From Aquiluna sp. (GTDB lineage Bacteria; Actinomycetota; Actinomycetes; Actinomycetales; Microbacteriaceae), in assembly GCA_018402685.1 (NCBI GenBank), contig JAGYIJ010000001.1, positions 124,001 through 188,000 on the forward strand: 64,000 nt of DNA, in the 5' to 3' direction. The position numbers were made by a program, and so were the translations under genes. Shown in pieces: positions 1-9,363 of this stretch (its first letter is position 1; the number at the start of each line of letters is the position of its first letter). Below the pieces are notes generated by a model. That model was not told where the DNA came from, ran no database searches, and worked only from the letters and a program-made list of their open reading frames with translations.

Positions 1-2
1 AT

Positions 3-263
3 GGTGGCAAAGAGTTCATTTTTGGCGAGGGTGGCGGTCAGGCAGTTGCCGACCGATTGACAGAGATTTCTGGCAAGAAGGTCGAGCTTTTGGGCCAGCT
101 GCCCCTTAGCTCGAACCTCAGAAGCGAAGCGGATCTGGGAATTCCGATTGTGATTTCCAACCCCAGTGACCCTGCAGCGAGTGAGATCATCAGAATCGCC
201 AAAGTGCTGGCAACCAACCCCAGAGGCCTGGCCGGGAAATCTTTGCCGCTAAATGTGAGTTAA
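3..263 (+). CDS. mrp: Mrp/ApbC-type P-loop ATPase, C-terminal end (partial)
   Basis: This is the C-terminal end of a Mrp/NBP35-type ATPase, a cytosolic family linked to iron-sulfur cluster carriage. Frame 3 is open from the left edge, so the gene starts outside the window. The visible part shows the family's IFGEGGGQAVADRL stretch, the strand LLGQLPL and the segment GIPIVISNPSDPAA, ending in TAA. The nucleotide-binding loop is out of view, so the assignment rests on the C-terminal signature. The TTG at 57 is an internal leucine codon, not a start. Seven bases separate it from the aldehyde dehydrogenase gene downstream. Confidence 0.8.
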   Translation, partial: GGKEFIFGEGGGQAVADRLTEISGKKVELLGQLPLSSNLRSEADLGIPIVISNPSDPAASEIIRIAKVLATNPRGLAGKSLPLNVS

Positions 264-270
264 TAAACCC

Positions 271-1746
271 ATGGCAACCATTGACGTAATTGACCCGCTG
301 ACCGGGTCCAAGCTGCACGAAATCGATTCCCACTCTGCCGCGGATGTCGCGCTGCGTTTCTTAGAGGCTTCTAAGGCACAGCGCAGTTGGGGCAGCACCG
401 ACCCCAAGACCCGAGCCAAGATTGCTGGCAAAATTGCAGATGCCCTCATTGCCAGCCAAGAGCAACTAATGGATGTCCTGCAGCGCGAGACCGGCAAGAG
501 CCGAGCTCACGCCTTTGAAGAGGTCACTGGCGCCCTGGGAGCAATTTCGTACTACGCCAAAATAACCCCGAAGGCCATGCGTCGAAACAAGGTCAAAGCC
601 GGAGTCCCCTTTTTGATTTCTGCCTATGTCGAGCCAGCTCCGGTTGGGGTGGTGGGAATCATCACTCCCTGGAACTACCCGCTCGCTCTCACCATGATGG
701 ATGTCATTCCCGCCCTGATGGCGGGCAATGCCGTGGTCCAAAAGGCGGATAACCAAACCGCACTAACAGTCCAAATGGCAAGAGAGATTGCAGTTAGTGC
801 AGGCATCCCAAGCGATGTTTGGACCGTGGTTCACGGTGATGCGGCAGAGGTTGGCAACGCAGTCACCGATAACGCCGACTACGTGGCGTTCACAGGCTCA
901 ACTCCGACCGGAAAACTTGTTGCCCAAAGAGCTGCCAGCCGTCTGATTGGCTACTCGCTCGAACTCGGCGGCAAAAATCCCATGATCGTGCTCCCGGGAG
1001 CAGACCTTGAGAAGGCGGCGGAATCCGCAATCGGCGGAGCGTTTGGAAACTCCGGCCAGCTTTGCGTTTCGATTGAGCGACTCTATGTCCCAAATCACGC
1101 CATCAAGCAGTTTGAAGAGATCCTCAAGCGCAGGGTGGAGACTCTGACTCTGGGCTCTTCGAACCAGTTCGATTTTGACCTAGGTGCGCTTTCTTCCTCA
1201 AACCAGCTGACCCGAGTCAGCGAGTTCGTTGAGCGAGCAATTGGCGAGGGTGCCAGGTTGGTAACCGGCGGCAAAGTGCTTAGCGACATTGGACCAAACT
1301 TCTATGCTCCGACGGTGCTAACCGATATTCCACTCGGAGCCGAGATTCTGCACAAAGAGGTCTTTGGTCCGGTCATCGCTCTGGTCGGCTACGACTCCTT
1401 GGATGAGGCTGTGGAGCTTGCAAACGCCACCGAGTTTGGTCTAAACGCGGCCGTTTTTGGAGATCGCAAAAAGGGTATTGAGGTTGCCTCAAGGCTGATG
1501 GCTGGCTCTGTGAACGTGAACGAGGGCTATCGCGCCTCGATGGCCTCGATGGCCGCTCCGATGGGTGGCATGAAGCAATCCGGCATGGGGCGCAGATCAG
1601 GCGTCAACGGACTTTTGAGATTCACCGAGTCAAGAACCATTGGTGTTGCCAACGATTCTCCGATTGGACTACCGACCAGGGCAAAGCAGTATAAAAAGAT
1701 GGCTCCGCTAATGACGAAGCTCGCACGATTTATGGGAAAGCTCTAG
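271..1746 (+). CDS. NAD(P)-dependent aldehyde dehydrogenase, succinate-semialdehyde dehydrogenase (GabD2)-like
   Basis: Soluble aldehyde dehydrogenase of 491 residues that oxidises an aldehyde to its acid with NAD(P). The catalytic set is visible: Asn135 in TPWNYP, Glu231 in LELGGKNP and the nucleophile Cys265 in GNSGQLC. The FTGSTPTGK cofactor-binding segment lies near residue 210. The GQLCVSIERLYV stretch resembles actinobacterial GabD2, which would make succinate semialdehyde the substrate, but the substrate cannot be read from sequence alone. It follows mrp by 7 bases. Its TAG stop shares a CTAG with the convergent tatB. Confidence 0.8.
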   Translation: MATIDVIDPLTGSKLHEIDSHSAADVALRFLEASKAQRSWGSTDPKTRAKIAGKIADALIASQEQLMDVLQRETGKSRAHAFEEVTGALGAISYYAKITPKAMRRNKVKAGVPFLISAYVEPAPVGVVGIITPWNYPLALTMMDVIPALMAGNAVVQKADNQTALTVQMAREIAVSAGIPSDVWTVVHGDAAEVGNAVTDNADYVAFTGSTPTGKLVAQRAASRLIGYSLELGGKNPMIVLPGADLEKAAESAIGGAFGNSGQLCVSIERLYVPNHAIKQFEEILKRRVETLTLGSSNQFDFDLGALSSSNQLTRVSEFVERAIGEGARLVTGGKVLSDIGPNFYAPTVLTDIPLGAEILHKEVFGPVIALVGYDSLDEAVELANATEFGLNAAVFGDRKKGIEVASRLMAGSVNVNEGYRASMASMAAPMGGMKQSGMGRRSGVNGLLRFTESRTIGVANDSPIGLPTRAKQYKKMAPLMTKLARFMGKL

Positions 1747-2096
1747 GTAGCCTCAGGGTCAAATGGCGGGGTCTCCCCCAGCTCAAGCTGCTTTTGCGGG
1801 GGCTTAGCTCTGTTTAGTTTCTCAGCAGCGTTTGGATTGCGTTTTTCCTCTTGCAGCGCCTCGCGAACAATTCGCCTTGGGTCGTACTGCCTTGGGTCAA
1901 GTTTCTTCCAGTCCACGTCTTGGAAATCTTCGCCGAGCTCAGATTTGAGTTGGACCTGAGCGTTATCAAACATGCGCTTACCCTTGCGCACCCACTCGCC
2001 CAATTGCTTGGAGTAATAGGGCAGTCGCTCCGGTCCAATGATTAGAACGGCGAGCAGCGCAAGAAGCAATAGTTTCTCTGCGCTAAGACCAAACAT
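1743..2096 (-). CDS. tatB: Sec-independent protein translocase subunit TatB
   Basis: Membrane-anchored subunit of the twin-arginine translocation system, which exports folded proteins. The 117-residue protein starts MFGLSAEKLLLLALLAVLI, followed by IGPERLP: a short N-terminal membrane segment, the Gly-Pro hinge and an amphipathic helix, then a charged cytoplasmic tail. An in-frame start 14 codons upstream exists, but TatB proteins normally begin at MFG, so I use the ATG at 2096. No tatA or tatC is in the window. Stop codons of tatB and the dehydrogenase overlap at CTAG 1743-1746. Confidence 0.85.
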   Translation of the reverse strand: MFGLSAEKLLLLALLAVLIIGPERLPYYSKQLGEWVRKGKRMFDNAQVQLKSELGEDFQDVDWKKLDPRQYDPRRIVREALQEEKRNPNAAEKLNRAKPPQKQLELGETPPFDPEAT

Positions 2097-2162
2097 GTTA
2101 GAGAGTTTAGCTCGTTTGAATGCGGCTAATTCACTCACTGCAGACCTAAGCTTTCACTCAAG

Positions 2163-2792
2163 ATGATTGACAAAATTTCAAGCTGGAAATACGCCGAGGA
2201 CTACGTAACCGAACCGGAGGTGATCCAAGCTGCTCGCCGCAGCGCTGAGGAGCTTGGGGTTGAGGCCATAACCCCCGCAACTGGCAATCAGCTTGCACTC
2301 TTAGCCCGACTTTCAAAGGCAAAGAGCATCGTCGAGGTTGGCACCGGAGCCGGTGTCTCGGGGCTGTGGCTGCTCTCTGCGAGTCAGGACAGCGTCCTAA
2401 CAACCATTGACGATGAGCCCGAGTATCAAAACGTTGCCAAAGAGAACTTCAAGGCCGCCGGTGTTACCCCATCGAGAATCCGCGTGATCGCGGGGCGAGG
2501 CGCCGCAGTGATGGGAAACATGGCCGAGTCTGGCTACGATCTGGTATTTCTAGACGCCGACCCCGAAGACCTCGAATCGATGCTGGGTTCTGCCGTTGCA
2601 CTGGCAAAACCGGGTGCGGGGATAGTGATTTCCCATGCGCTTTGGAGAGATCGGGTGCCAAACCCAGCGCTTAGGGATGATGAAACCGCTGCCTATCGGC
2701 AAGCGATTAGAAACTTTGGCGACAGCGAGGGCTTTATAGCCTCATTGTCGATGGTTGGAGATGGCTTGTTGCTAGTGGTGAAGACCGACTAG
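2163..2792 (+). CDS. Class I SAM-dependent O-methyltransferase (caffeoyl-CoA OMT-like family)
   Basis: Predicted soluble methyltransferase of 209 residues. The SAM-binding motif SIVEVGTGAGVSGLW is at residues 55-68, the acidic ribose-binding position is in the TTIDDE strand, and a YDLVFLDAD segment follows, all typical of the family-3 O-methyltransferases found beside dapE and DUF3117 in actinobacteria. The substrate is unknown. The ATG at 2163 begins MIDKISSWKYAEDYV, the usual N-terminus. The stop TAG abuts the convergent DUF3117 stop without overlap. Confidence 0.75.
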   Translation: MIDKISSWKYAEDYVTEPEVIQAARRSAEELGVEAITPATGNQLALLARLSKAKSIVEVGTGAGVSGLWLLSASQDSVLTTIDDEPEYQNVAKENFKAAGVTPSRIRVIAGRGAAVMGNMAESGYDLVFLDADPEDLESMLGSAVALAKPGAGIVISHALWRDRVPNPALRDDETAAYRQAIRNFGDSEGFIASLSMVGDGLLLVVKTD

Positions 2793-2966
2793 CTACTTCT
2801 TGATAACGCCTGCTAGAACCTTGTGAAGCTCTTTCGCTTCTGTCTCATTTACCGAGACGACTAGGCGACCGCCGCCCTCTAGTGGAACACGAAGAACGAT
2901 AAGGCCACGTGGTTCGCGTTCTGCCTCCATTGGTCCATCACCGGTGCGAGGCTTCATTGCTGCCAT
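2793..2966 (-). CDS. DUF3117 family protein (57 aa)
   Basis: Small conserved actinobacterial protein of unknown function. The minus strand from ATG 2966 reads MAAMKPRTGDGPMEAEREPR then GLIVLRVPLEGGGRLVV and ends HKVLAGVIKK, the near-invariant DUF3117 sequence. A clear AGGAG ribosome-binding site lies 8 bases before the ATG. A promoter-like pair lies about 35-65 bases upstream. In related genomes this gene sits in the same place between an O-methyltransferase and dapE. Confidence 0.9.
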   Translation of the reverse strand: MAAMKPRTGDGPMEAEREPRGLIVLRVPLEGGGRLVVSVNETEAKELHKVLAGVIKK

Positions 2967-3000
2967 GAGTCTTGACTCCTAGAAATTTGTGCAAAGCCCA

Positions 3001-3030
3001 ATTATTCCAGAAATCGCGGGCAATAGCCAA
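3001..3030 (-). promoter_or_regulatory. Candidate housekeeping promoter for the DUF3117 gene
   Basis: On the minus strand TTGGCT (3025-3030) is separated by 18 bases from AATAAT (3001-3006), resembling -35 and -10 boxes, and the DUF3117 start lies 35 bases downstream of the -10. This is pattern reading only. Confidence 0.35.
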
Positions 3031-3035
3031 CCCGA

Positions 3036-4106
3036 TTAGTTGCTAAGCCAGCCTTTTAGGCCTTCATAGCAATCGTGAATCTGCCCCACGGGAACGTTTT
3101 CGTTGTCCGCGTGTGCCAAAGATGGGTCTCCAGGGCCGTAGTTCACGGCTGGGATTCCGAGTGAGGAGAACCTTGCGACATCGGTCCAGCCATACTTTGG
3201 GTTCACACTTGCGCCGGTGGCATCGATAAATGCCGCCGCCAGTTCGGTATTCAACCCAGGCCTTGCCCCCTCGGCGGCATCCACCACTTTGATCTCGTAG
3301 CCTTCAAACCATTCCCGCAACAGCTGCTCTGCCTCGCTCGCGGACTTATCTGGAGCGAAGCGGTAGTTGATCATCAGAGTCGCAGCATCTGGGATGACAT
3401 TGGTCGCGATTCCGGCATTCGCCATCACCGCGTTCAGACTCTCTTTGTAGTCCAGGCCATCAACATTCACCACCGCTGGTTCGTAGTCCTTCAATAGCTG
3501 GAGGGCTGGCAGTAGCTCGTGGATGGCGTTTTTCCCCATCCAAGGTCTTGCGGAGTGAGCCTTCTTGCCAGTTGCCTTGAGCTCGATTCGGATGGTGCCA
3601 TTGCAACCACCCTCGACCATCGCGCTGGTCGGTTCGCACAACACCGCAAAGCTCCCCTGAAGCAGTTCCGGACTGTTTCTCGAGATCCTCCCAAGACCAT
3701 TTAGGTGGGAGTCAACCTCTTCGTTGTCATAGAAGATCCAGCTCACATCCACAATCGGGTTGGTTACCTCTACCGCTAGCTTCAGCATCAGGGCGACCCC
3801 GGCCTTCATGTCCACGGTGCCGCGGCCAAAGATGACCTGCTCGCGCTCAAAGTGGTGCAGCGCGGTGGGCAGGTTATCTGCGATCGGCACGGTGTCGATA
3901 TGACCTGCAATCAGCACTCGGTCTAGGCCCTGGTTGGTGCTGGCAACGATCGCGTTGCCATCTCTTGTGACGCTCAGGTGATTGCAGGAAGCAAGCACCG
4001 CTTCGATTTCATCGGCCAGCTTTGCTTCGTTTCCAGACACCGACTCGATATCGCAAATGGCCATGGTGAGTTCGGTGAGTGTTGCACTGGTATCCAAAGC
4101 TGCCAT
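3036..4106 (-). CDS. dapE: Succinyl-diaminopimelate desuccinylase DapE
   Basis: M20 metallopeptidase-family enzyme of 356 residues that removes succinate from N-succinyl-LL-diaminopimelate in lysine and peptidoglycan synthesis. Zinc ligands and catalytic residues are visible: His69 and Asp71 in AGHIDTVP, Asp99 in [10 protein letters not shown], and the Glu129-Glu130 pair in [14 protein letters not shown], the place where the family usually reads EE(V/I). Start ATG 4106 gives a normal N-terminus. It is divergent from dapD across 31 bases, so both pathway genes probably fire from overlapping promoters. Confidence 0.92.
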   Translation of the reverse strand: MAALDTSATLTELTMAICDIESVSGNEAKLADEIEAVLASCNHLSVTRDGNAIVASTNQGLDRVLIAGHIDTVPIADNLPTALHHFEREQVIFGRGTVDMKAGVALMLKLAVEVTNPIVDVSWIFYDNEEVDSHLNGLGRISRNSPELLQGSFAVLCEPTSAMVEGGCNGTIRIELKATGKKAHSARPWMGKNAIHELLPALQLLKDYEPAVVNVDGLDYKESLNAVMANAGIATNVIPDAATLMINYRFAPDKSASEAEQLLREWFEGYEIKVVDAAEGARPGLNTELAAAFIDATGASVNPKYGWTDVARFSSLGIPAVNYGPGDPSLAHADNENVPVGQIHDCYEGLKGWLSN

Positions 4107-4137
4107 AGCAAAAAAGGCTACCTGTATTCTTGGGGGC

Positions 4138-5085
4138 GTGAGTGCGGAAAACAGTAATCAGGCCTGGGGGCACGGTCTTGCCACCATTTCAAGCGATGGC
4201 AGCGTGCTGGATGTCTTTTACCCCAGCCCTGAACTAGGCCCCGCACCAAAGTCAGACCTGCAGTGGTTTCCCCCAAAGGAGCTGGATGAGAAGGCGGGGC
4301 GTGATGAACTGCGCAACGTTAGAACCGAGGTTGTGAGATGTGAAATCGACCTTGGCTCCGAGGTTTCCTCCACTCAAGACGCCTATCTCAGGCTCCACCT
4401 GCTCTCACACCTCTTGGTTCAGCCAAACCAGCTCAACCTAGATGGTTTGATTCCTAACCTGCCGATCGTGGCATTCACAAACAAGGGAGTCATCGCACTC
4501 GACGAGTTTGAATCCAGGGCCTTTGAACTGCGCTCCGCTGGCGTGGTTGCTCACTCAATAGACAAGTTCCCCAGGCTGATTGACTACGTGGTTCCCAAAA
4601 AGGTTCGCATCGCAGATGGCAACCGAGTGCGACTTGGCGCCCACCTCGCACCCGGCACCACCGTCATGCACGAGGGCTTTGTGAACTTCAACGCAGGCAC
4701 TTTGGGGGCATCGATGGTGGAGGGCCGCATCTCACAGGGAGTAACCGTGGGCGATGGCTCCGACATCGGCGGTGGCGCTTCAATCATGGGAACCCTCTCG
4801 GGTGGCGGTAAGCACAAGGTTTCAATCGGCAAGCGCTCGCTGCTTGGAGCTAACTCCGGCATCGGGATCTCAATTGGCGATGATTGCATAGTCGAAGCAG
4901 GGCTCTATCTAACCGGCGGCAGCAAGCTAACCCTGATTGTTGAGGGCAAGACTCAGGTGGTAAAGGCCAGCGAACTTAGTGGTCTGAACAAAATGCTGTT
5001 TCGCCGAAACTCACTAACTGGTGGCATAGAGGCGATTGCTCGCGAAGGTGTCGGGGTTGAACTCAACTCCGATCTACACGCCTAG
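4138..5085 (+). CDS. dapD: 2,3,4,5-tetrahydropyridine-2,6-dicarboxylate N-succinyltransferase DapD (actinobacterial type)
   Basis: Transfers succinyl from succinyl-CoA to tetrahydrodipicolinate, the step that produces the DapE pathway intermediate. The protein (315 aa from GTG 4138) starts [20 protein letters not shown], the typical start of actinobacterial DapD. The C-terminal half is a left-handed beta-helix of hexapeptide repeats ([40 protein letters not shown]). The open frame extends upstream into dapE antisense, but the family length (about 317 aa) supports the GTG. Its stop overlaps the convergent thiL stop at CTAG 5082-5085. Confidence 0.92.
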   Translation: MSAENSNQAWGHGLATISSDGSVLDVFYPSPELGPAPKSDLQWFPPKELDEKAGRDELRNVRTEVVRCEIDLGSEVSSTQDAYLRLHLLSHLLVQPNQLNLDGLIPNLPIVAFTNKGVIALDEFESRAFELRSAGVVAHSIDKFPRLIDYVVPKKVRIADGNRVRLGAHLAPGTTVMHEGFVNFNAGTLGASMVEGRISQGVTVGDGSDIGGGASIMGTLSGGGKHKVSIGKRSLLGANSGIGISIGDDCIVEAGLYLTGGSKLTLIVEGKTQVVKASELSGLNKMLFRRNSLTGGIEAIAREGVGVELNSDLHA

Positions 5086-6074
5086 GAACTAACCGAGTCC
5101 CAGCCCTTGATTTCAAGGGGCTTGCCATCTAAAAGCACGACAGGCTCTTTTGCCGCCACCACTTCACCAACCGCCTTGAACCCTCTTGGCAACACGAAGT
5201 CCTGCGGGAAGGTGGTCAAAAAGCTGTGATCCTCACCCCCGTAGAGCACCCAGTCCACTTCGCTGACCTGGGCACTGCCGCGAGAATTAATCGACTGCGC
5301 AGCCAACTCGAGAACGGCCTGGTAACCAAAGAGCTTGCTGGAGTGAAGATCAATCCCAACCTCGGAAGCCTTTGCCATTCGATTGGCATCGAGCGCCAAA
5401 GAATCAGAAACATCCATCATCGCGGTGGCGTGCTCGGAAACGCTCAGAGCCAGCTCGATAGGAGGTGTTGGCCTGAGCTGCACATCAACCAGCTCGGGAT
5501 AGCTAGCGGCCAGCGTTCTATCCTCGTGCATCAGTAGTGCCAATCCGGCCGCTGCTTTCCCCAAGGTTCCACCAATTGCCACCTGGTCACCGACCTTTGC
5601 CCCTGAGCGCAATACGGGCTCTGCCAACAACTCTCCATGGGCAGCGACTGCAATCACAATCTGTTTTCCCGCTGCCAAATCTCCCCCGACTATCTCAGCG
5701 GTTGGTGCCAACTCATCAAGTCCAGCCTGCAGACCGCGAGCAAAGTCCTCCAGCCAGGCCTGGGTGGTATCTCTGGTGACAACCATCGCAACTGTTAGTG
5801 CAATTGGTCTAGCACCCATTGCCGCAACATCTGCGATGTTGCTGGCGACCGCCTTGAATCCAAGGTCGTAACCGGTGGAGAAATCGAGCCTGAAATCGTG
5901 GTCTTGAACTAGCGTGTCGGTCGTGACAACAAACCTGGGGTCACCAAGGGCTATCACAGCTGCATCATCTCCGGAACCAACCAGGGTCGATTCAACGGGT
6001 TTGAAAACGCTAAGCGCTTGTTTCAGCGCCTGATTCTCACCAAGCTCGAAGATAGTTGGGCCCGTATATTCCAC
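5082..6074 (-). CDS. thiL: Thiamine-monophosphate kinase ThiL
   Basis: Phosphorylates thiamine monophosphate to thiamine diphosphate with ATP (PurM/ThiL fold, 330 aa). N-terminal metal and nucleotide-binding signatures are GDDAAVI and [19 protein letters not shown], followed by [15 protein letters not shown] with the conserved SDIAAMGA-like motif, a GDLAAGK segment and a C-terminal GGEDHSFL. No thiamine riboswitch-like structure is apparent upstream; the start is only 23 bases from the divergent DUF3515 gene. Confidence 0.9.
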   Translation of the reverse strand: MEYTGPTIFELGENQALKQALSVFKPVESTLVGSGDDAAVIALGDPRFVVTTDTLVQDHDFRLDFSTGYDLGFKAVASNIADVAAMGARPIALTVAMVVTRDTTQAWLEDFARGLQAGLDELAPTAEIVGGDLAAGKQIVIAVAAHGELLAEPVLRSGAKVGDQVAIGGTLGKAAAGLALLMHEDRTLAASYPELVDVQLRPTPPIELALSVSEHATAMMDVSDSLALDANRMAKASEVGIDLHSSKLFGYQAVLELAAQSINSRGSAQVSEVDWVLYGGEDHSFLTTFPQDFVLPRGFKAVGEVVAAKEPVVLLDGKPLEIKGWDSVSS

Positions 6075-6097
6075 CTCACAACGCTAGCCTTAAACAG

Positions 6098-6541
6098 ATG
6101 CGTAAATTGACCCTGATTCCAGTTTTGTTTCTACTCAGCGGCTGCGCCGCAATCGTGAACATTGAGGCGGCCGAAGATGCCAATGATCCGCTTTGTGCAG
6201 AGGTCTCGGTGCGCTACCCAGACCAAATTGGCGATTTAGCGCAGCGTTGGACCAACGCTCAGGCCACCACCGCCTATGGGGACCCGGCAGCGGTTTTGGT
6301 GCGCTGTGGCCTCGAGCCCGTCTACGCCTCGACCCTGCCGTGTGTGAGCGCTAGCAACATCGACTGGTTGGTTGATGACTCCAACGCGCCAAACTTTAGG
6401 TTTATAACCTTTGCCCGGTCACCCGCAGTCGAGGTGATTGTTGATTCGGAAAATGCCAGTGGCATCTCGGCACTCGATTCCCTTGCCCAGGCGGTAAGCA
6501 AACTGGAGCCGAGCGCCTTCTGCAGTGAGATTACGAACTAG
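6098..6541 (+). CDS. DUF3515 family lipoprotein
   Basis: Predicted cell-surface lipoprotein of 147 residues and unknown function. ATG 6098 gives MRKLTLIPVLFLLSGC, a short signal peptide with lipobox LLSG and lipidated Cys16. The mature part has a conserved cysteine-containing fold (LCAEVSVRYP, LVRCGLEP, LPCVSASNIDWL) typical of DUF3515, which commonly lies between ddl and thiL in actinobacteria. An earlier in-frame start at 6056 would put 14 unlikely residues ahead of the signal peptide. Its stop shares CTAG with ddl. Confidence 0.8.
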   Translation: MRKLTLIPVLFLLSGCAAIVNIEAAEDANDPLCAEVSVRYPDQIGDLAQRWTNAQATTAYGDPAAVLVRCGLEPVYASTLPCVSASNIDWLVDDSNAPNFRFITFARSPAVEVIVDSENASGISALDSLAQAVSKLEPSAFCSEITN

Positions 6542-7602
6542 CGCGGATCTGAACCAAAACTGATTCCGGTTTGAATCAGGTGTTCAATGAGCGTTGGGTA
6601 GGAAATGCCGGAAGCTCCCCAAAGTGCCGGATACATAGAAATCGGCGTGAACCCAGGCATCGTGTTCACCTCAGTAATCACAAAGCCATCCTTGGTTAGG
6701 AAAAAGTCTGTCCTTGCTAACCCTTGGCAACCCAGAGCCTCAAAGGCTCTGGTGGCAAGGTCTTGCATCTCACCGAGCTCTTTATTGGTGAGATCCGTGG
6801 GAACCCTGAGCTCTGCAGAACCATCAAGGTATTTCGCCTCGTAGTCGTAGAACTCACGCCCAGAAACGATAATCTCGCCGGCCAGTGAAACCACTACCTC
6901 GCCGGTCTTTTTTTCCAGCACCGAGCACTCGACCTCGCGACCCAAAATTCGCTCTTCGACCAAGCAGGTGTGGTCATAACTCAAGGCCAACTCAATGGCG
7001 ATCTTGAGATCCTGCTCGGATTTCGCAAGGCTCACACCAACGGAGGAGCCGGATCTTGATGGCTTCACAAAGCAGTCTGGGCTCAGCATGGTCTTGGCTT
7101 TTTCCAGCTGCGCAGCTGGATCGAGTAGGTAATTAGCTCTTGTGATGCGAACGTCTTTGGCGACGCTTAGACCAGCGTTACTCAGAACCGCCTTGGCCCT
7201 GGCCTTGTCCATCGCGAGCGCCGATGCCATCACGCCGTTACCGACATAGGGAATATGGCACAGCTGCATCAGACCCTGAATAGAGCCATCTTCACCATTT
7301 GGGCCGTGCAGGACGGGAAAGACCAAATCGATCTTGCCCAAGGAAATACCCGATGCCATTCGGAGCTCTCCGCCACCGACCGGCCATATCAGCTCGGGGG
7401 CGTCCTCTGGCACCTCTGGCGATACTGCCAGCTGCCACTCGGAGTCGATCGGGCTCAGCACAAACCTGCCGGTCTTAGTGATTCCGACTTCGATGACTTC
7501 GTAGCTGTCGTTATCGATTGCTCGTCTCACTCCGAGCGCGGAAACGCAAGAGACCGAGTGCTCCTCGGACTCTCCGCCATAAAGCAGTGCGATTCTTAGC
7601 AT
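6538..7602 (-). CDS. ddl: D-alanine--D-alanine ligase
   Basis: ATP-grasp enzyme of 354 residues that joins two D-alanines for the peptidoglycan stem peptide. Visible marks: the N-terminal LLYGGESEEHSVSCVSA, the HGPNGEDGSIQG loop, KPSRSGSSVGVS for ATP binding, and the metal-binding end FVITEVNTMPGFTPISMYP. Its ATG overlaps the gpsA stop (ATGA), so the two are probably translationally coupled in the plsC-gpsA-ddl run. Confidence 0.95.
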   Translation of the reverse strand: MLRIALLYGGESEEHSVSCVSALGVRRAIDNDSYEVIEVGITKTGRFVLSPIDSEWQLAVSPEVPEDAPELIWPVGGGELRMASGISLGKIDLVFPVLHGPNGEDGSIQGLMQLCHIPYVGNGVMASALAMDKARAKAVLSNAGLSVAKDVRITRANYLLDPAAQLEKAKTMLSPDCFVKPSRSGSSVGVSLAKSEQDLKIAIELALSYDHTCLVEERILGREVECSVLEKKTGEVVVSLAGEIIVSGREFYDYEAKYLDGSAELRVPTDLTNKELGEMQDLATRAFEALGCQGLARTDFFLTKDGFVITEVNTMPGFTPISMYPALWGASGISYPTLIEHLIQTGISFGSDPR

Positions 7603-8603
7603 CAGAACTCCATCTCAACATCGTCGGCGAGATTTAGCTGACGGCCAAACTCCTTGGGGTTCATCTTCCCCTCCAGAACATCTTTCACCTGGGTCACAAT
7701 CGGCATGTCGATTTCCAACCGCCCAGCAATCTGCAATACCGGCTCCACGGAGCTAAGTCCCTCTGCGGTCTGCTTCATGCGCCTTAGGACCTCCAGCTTG
7801 GAATAACCCTTGCCCAGCATCTCACCAGCCCTAAAGTTTCGCGAGAGCGAGGATTCCGAGGTTGCGATCAGATCCCCGAGTCCTGCCAGGCCAAACATGG
7901 TCCTTCGCCTGGCCCCGTGGGCAATGGCGAAGGCGGTGATCTCGCTGAGTCCACGAGTCATAATCGAAGCCTTGGTGTTTTGGCCATACCCCAAACCATT
8001 CACGATGCCGATTGCCACGGCAATCAGGTTCTTGAGAACACCTCCCAGCTCGGTGCCAATCATGTCCTGGTTGGTAAAGACCGTGAAGTAATCACTCGAA
8101 CACACTCTGGCAACCTCGGTGGTGCGCTCAGCGCTCTCACCTGCACAAACAGCGGCAGCCGGTTCCTTTTTGGCGATTTCAAGCGCTAGGTTCGGGCCAG
8201 ATATGACTGCAACCTGCTCTACATCACACCCCAACACCTCAACGATTACCTCGCTCATCCGAAGACCGGTGTCAAGCTCGAGGCCCTTCATCAAAGAAAT
8301 CAGGGTTGCGTCTTTAGGGATCATGGGCTGCCAAACCAAGAGAGATTCTCTTAGCGATTGCGATGGAATCGCTAGGTAGATCTGCTTGGCACCCTGAAGG
8401 GCGGCTTCAATGTCTGAGGTTGCAGAAAGACCTGAGGGAAGATCAATACCTGGCAAATACTCGCCGTTGCGACCGGTCTGAGCAATCTCCTGGGCGAGCT
8501 CAAGTCGCCTTGACCACAGCGTCACCTCGTTGCCGCCATCGGCAATCACCTTGGCGATTGTGGTGCCCCAACTTCCGGCACCTAAAACAACTATCTCGCT
8601 CAA
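7602..8603 (-). CDS. gpsA: Glycerol-3-phosphate dehydrogenase [NAD(P)+]
   Basis: Makes sn-glycerol-3-phosphate from dihydroxyacetone phosphate for phospholipid synthesis (333 aa, cytosol). The N-terminal Rossmann motif is VLGAGSWGTTIAKVIA, followed by LAIPSQSLRE, the ISGPNLALEIAKKEPAA substrate region and the GLAGLGDLIATSESSLSRNF signature. Start ATG 8603 overlaps the end of the upstream acyltransferase by four bases, which places the two consecutive glycerolipid steps in one transcript. Confidence 0.95.
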   Translation of the reverse strand: MSEIVVLGAGSWGTTIAKVIADGGNEVTLWSRRLELAQEIAQTGRNGEYLPGIDLPSGLSATSDIEAALQGAKQIYLAIPSQSLRESLLVWQPMIPKDATLISLMKGLELDTGLRMSEVIVEVLGCDVEQVAVISGPNLALEIAKKEPAAAVCAGESAERTTEVARVCSSDYFTVFTNQDMIGTELGGVLKNLIAVAIGIVNGLGYGQNTKASIMTRGLSEITAFAIAHGARRRTMFGLAGLGDLIATSESSLSRNFRAGEMLGKGYSKLEVLRRMKQTAEGLSSVEPVLQIAGRLEIDMPIVTQVKDVLEGKMNPKEFGRQLNLADDVEMEF

Positions 8604-9361
8604 GCTTGCTTCCTGTAGTTACCGATTTCGCTCTGGCCAACCTTGGTTGGATCCCAGAGCTCTTTTGGTGGAGTTTCTCCGCGTAGTTCGCCAACAATCT
8701 TGGAAATCTCTCGCATCACCTTGTCGGTGGCATCTGCGATCTCCTTTGCTGAGAGAGTCTTGCCACGGAGCTCTTCGAAGTTCATCGGCTTGCCGATCTT
8801 GACCCGAACCACGTGAAAAGGGTTGGGACGGAACTTCTTTGAATAGTTCCCCAAGACCTTCTCCACTCCCCACTGACCGCAGGGAACAATCGGTAAACCA
8901 AGCTCTACTGCCAGGCGAATTGCCCCGGCCTTGCCGCGCATTGGCCACTGATCGGGGTCACGGGTGAGCGTTCCCTCCGGAAAGACCACGACCACCTGTC
9001 CGGCCTTTAGGTACTCCTTGGCTGCCCGAAGTGGCTCCTCGTTGGACTTGCCTCCGCGATAGACCGGAATCTGACCGACGTGCGGCAGGATTTTGCCAAT
9101 GATTGGAATCCGAAAGATTGATTCTTTTGCCAAGTAGTGCGGCACCCGCTTCATGTGAATGTAGACCGAGTAGGCAAAAGAAAAGGGGTCCAGGTAGCTC
9201 AGGTGATTTCCAACCAGGATGTAGCCGCCCTCGGGGAGATTCTCTTTGCCACTGGTTTTGATGTTGAACATCAATCGAAGTATTGGAGCCAGCACCATCG
9301 CCACCAAGACAAAGGCGAAGTTGCTCTCTCGCTTGATCTTCGGGAGATTCTTCTCAGCCAT
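8600..9361 (-). CDS. plsC: 1-acyl-sn-glycerol-3-phosphate acyltransferase (PlsC family)
   Basis: Membrane-associated acyltransferase of 253 residues that acylates lysophosphatidate. The catalytic HX4D motif is His53/Asp58 in VGNHLSYLDPF and the glycerophosphate-binding FPEGTLTRDP motif follows. One N-terminal hydrophobic segment (about residues 14-32) suggests membrane anchoring. It is downstream of murA by 2 bases and overlaps gpsA by 4, consistent with a wall and lipid operon. Acceptor specificity is inferred. Confidence 0.85.
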   Translation of the reverse strand: MAEKNLPKIKRESNFAFVLVAMVLAPILRLMFNIKTSGKENLPEGGYILVGNHLSYLDPFSFAYSVYIHMKRVPHYLAKESIFRIPIIGKILPHVGQIPVYRGGKSNEEPLRAAKEYLKAGQVVVVFPEGTLTRDPDQWPMRGKAGAIRLAVELGLPIVPCGQWGVEKVLGNYSKKFRPNPFHVVRVKIGKPMNFEELRGKTLSAKEIADATDKVMREISKIVGELRGETPPKELWDPTKVGQSEIGNYRKQA

Positions 9362-9363
9362 GC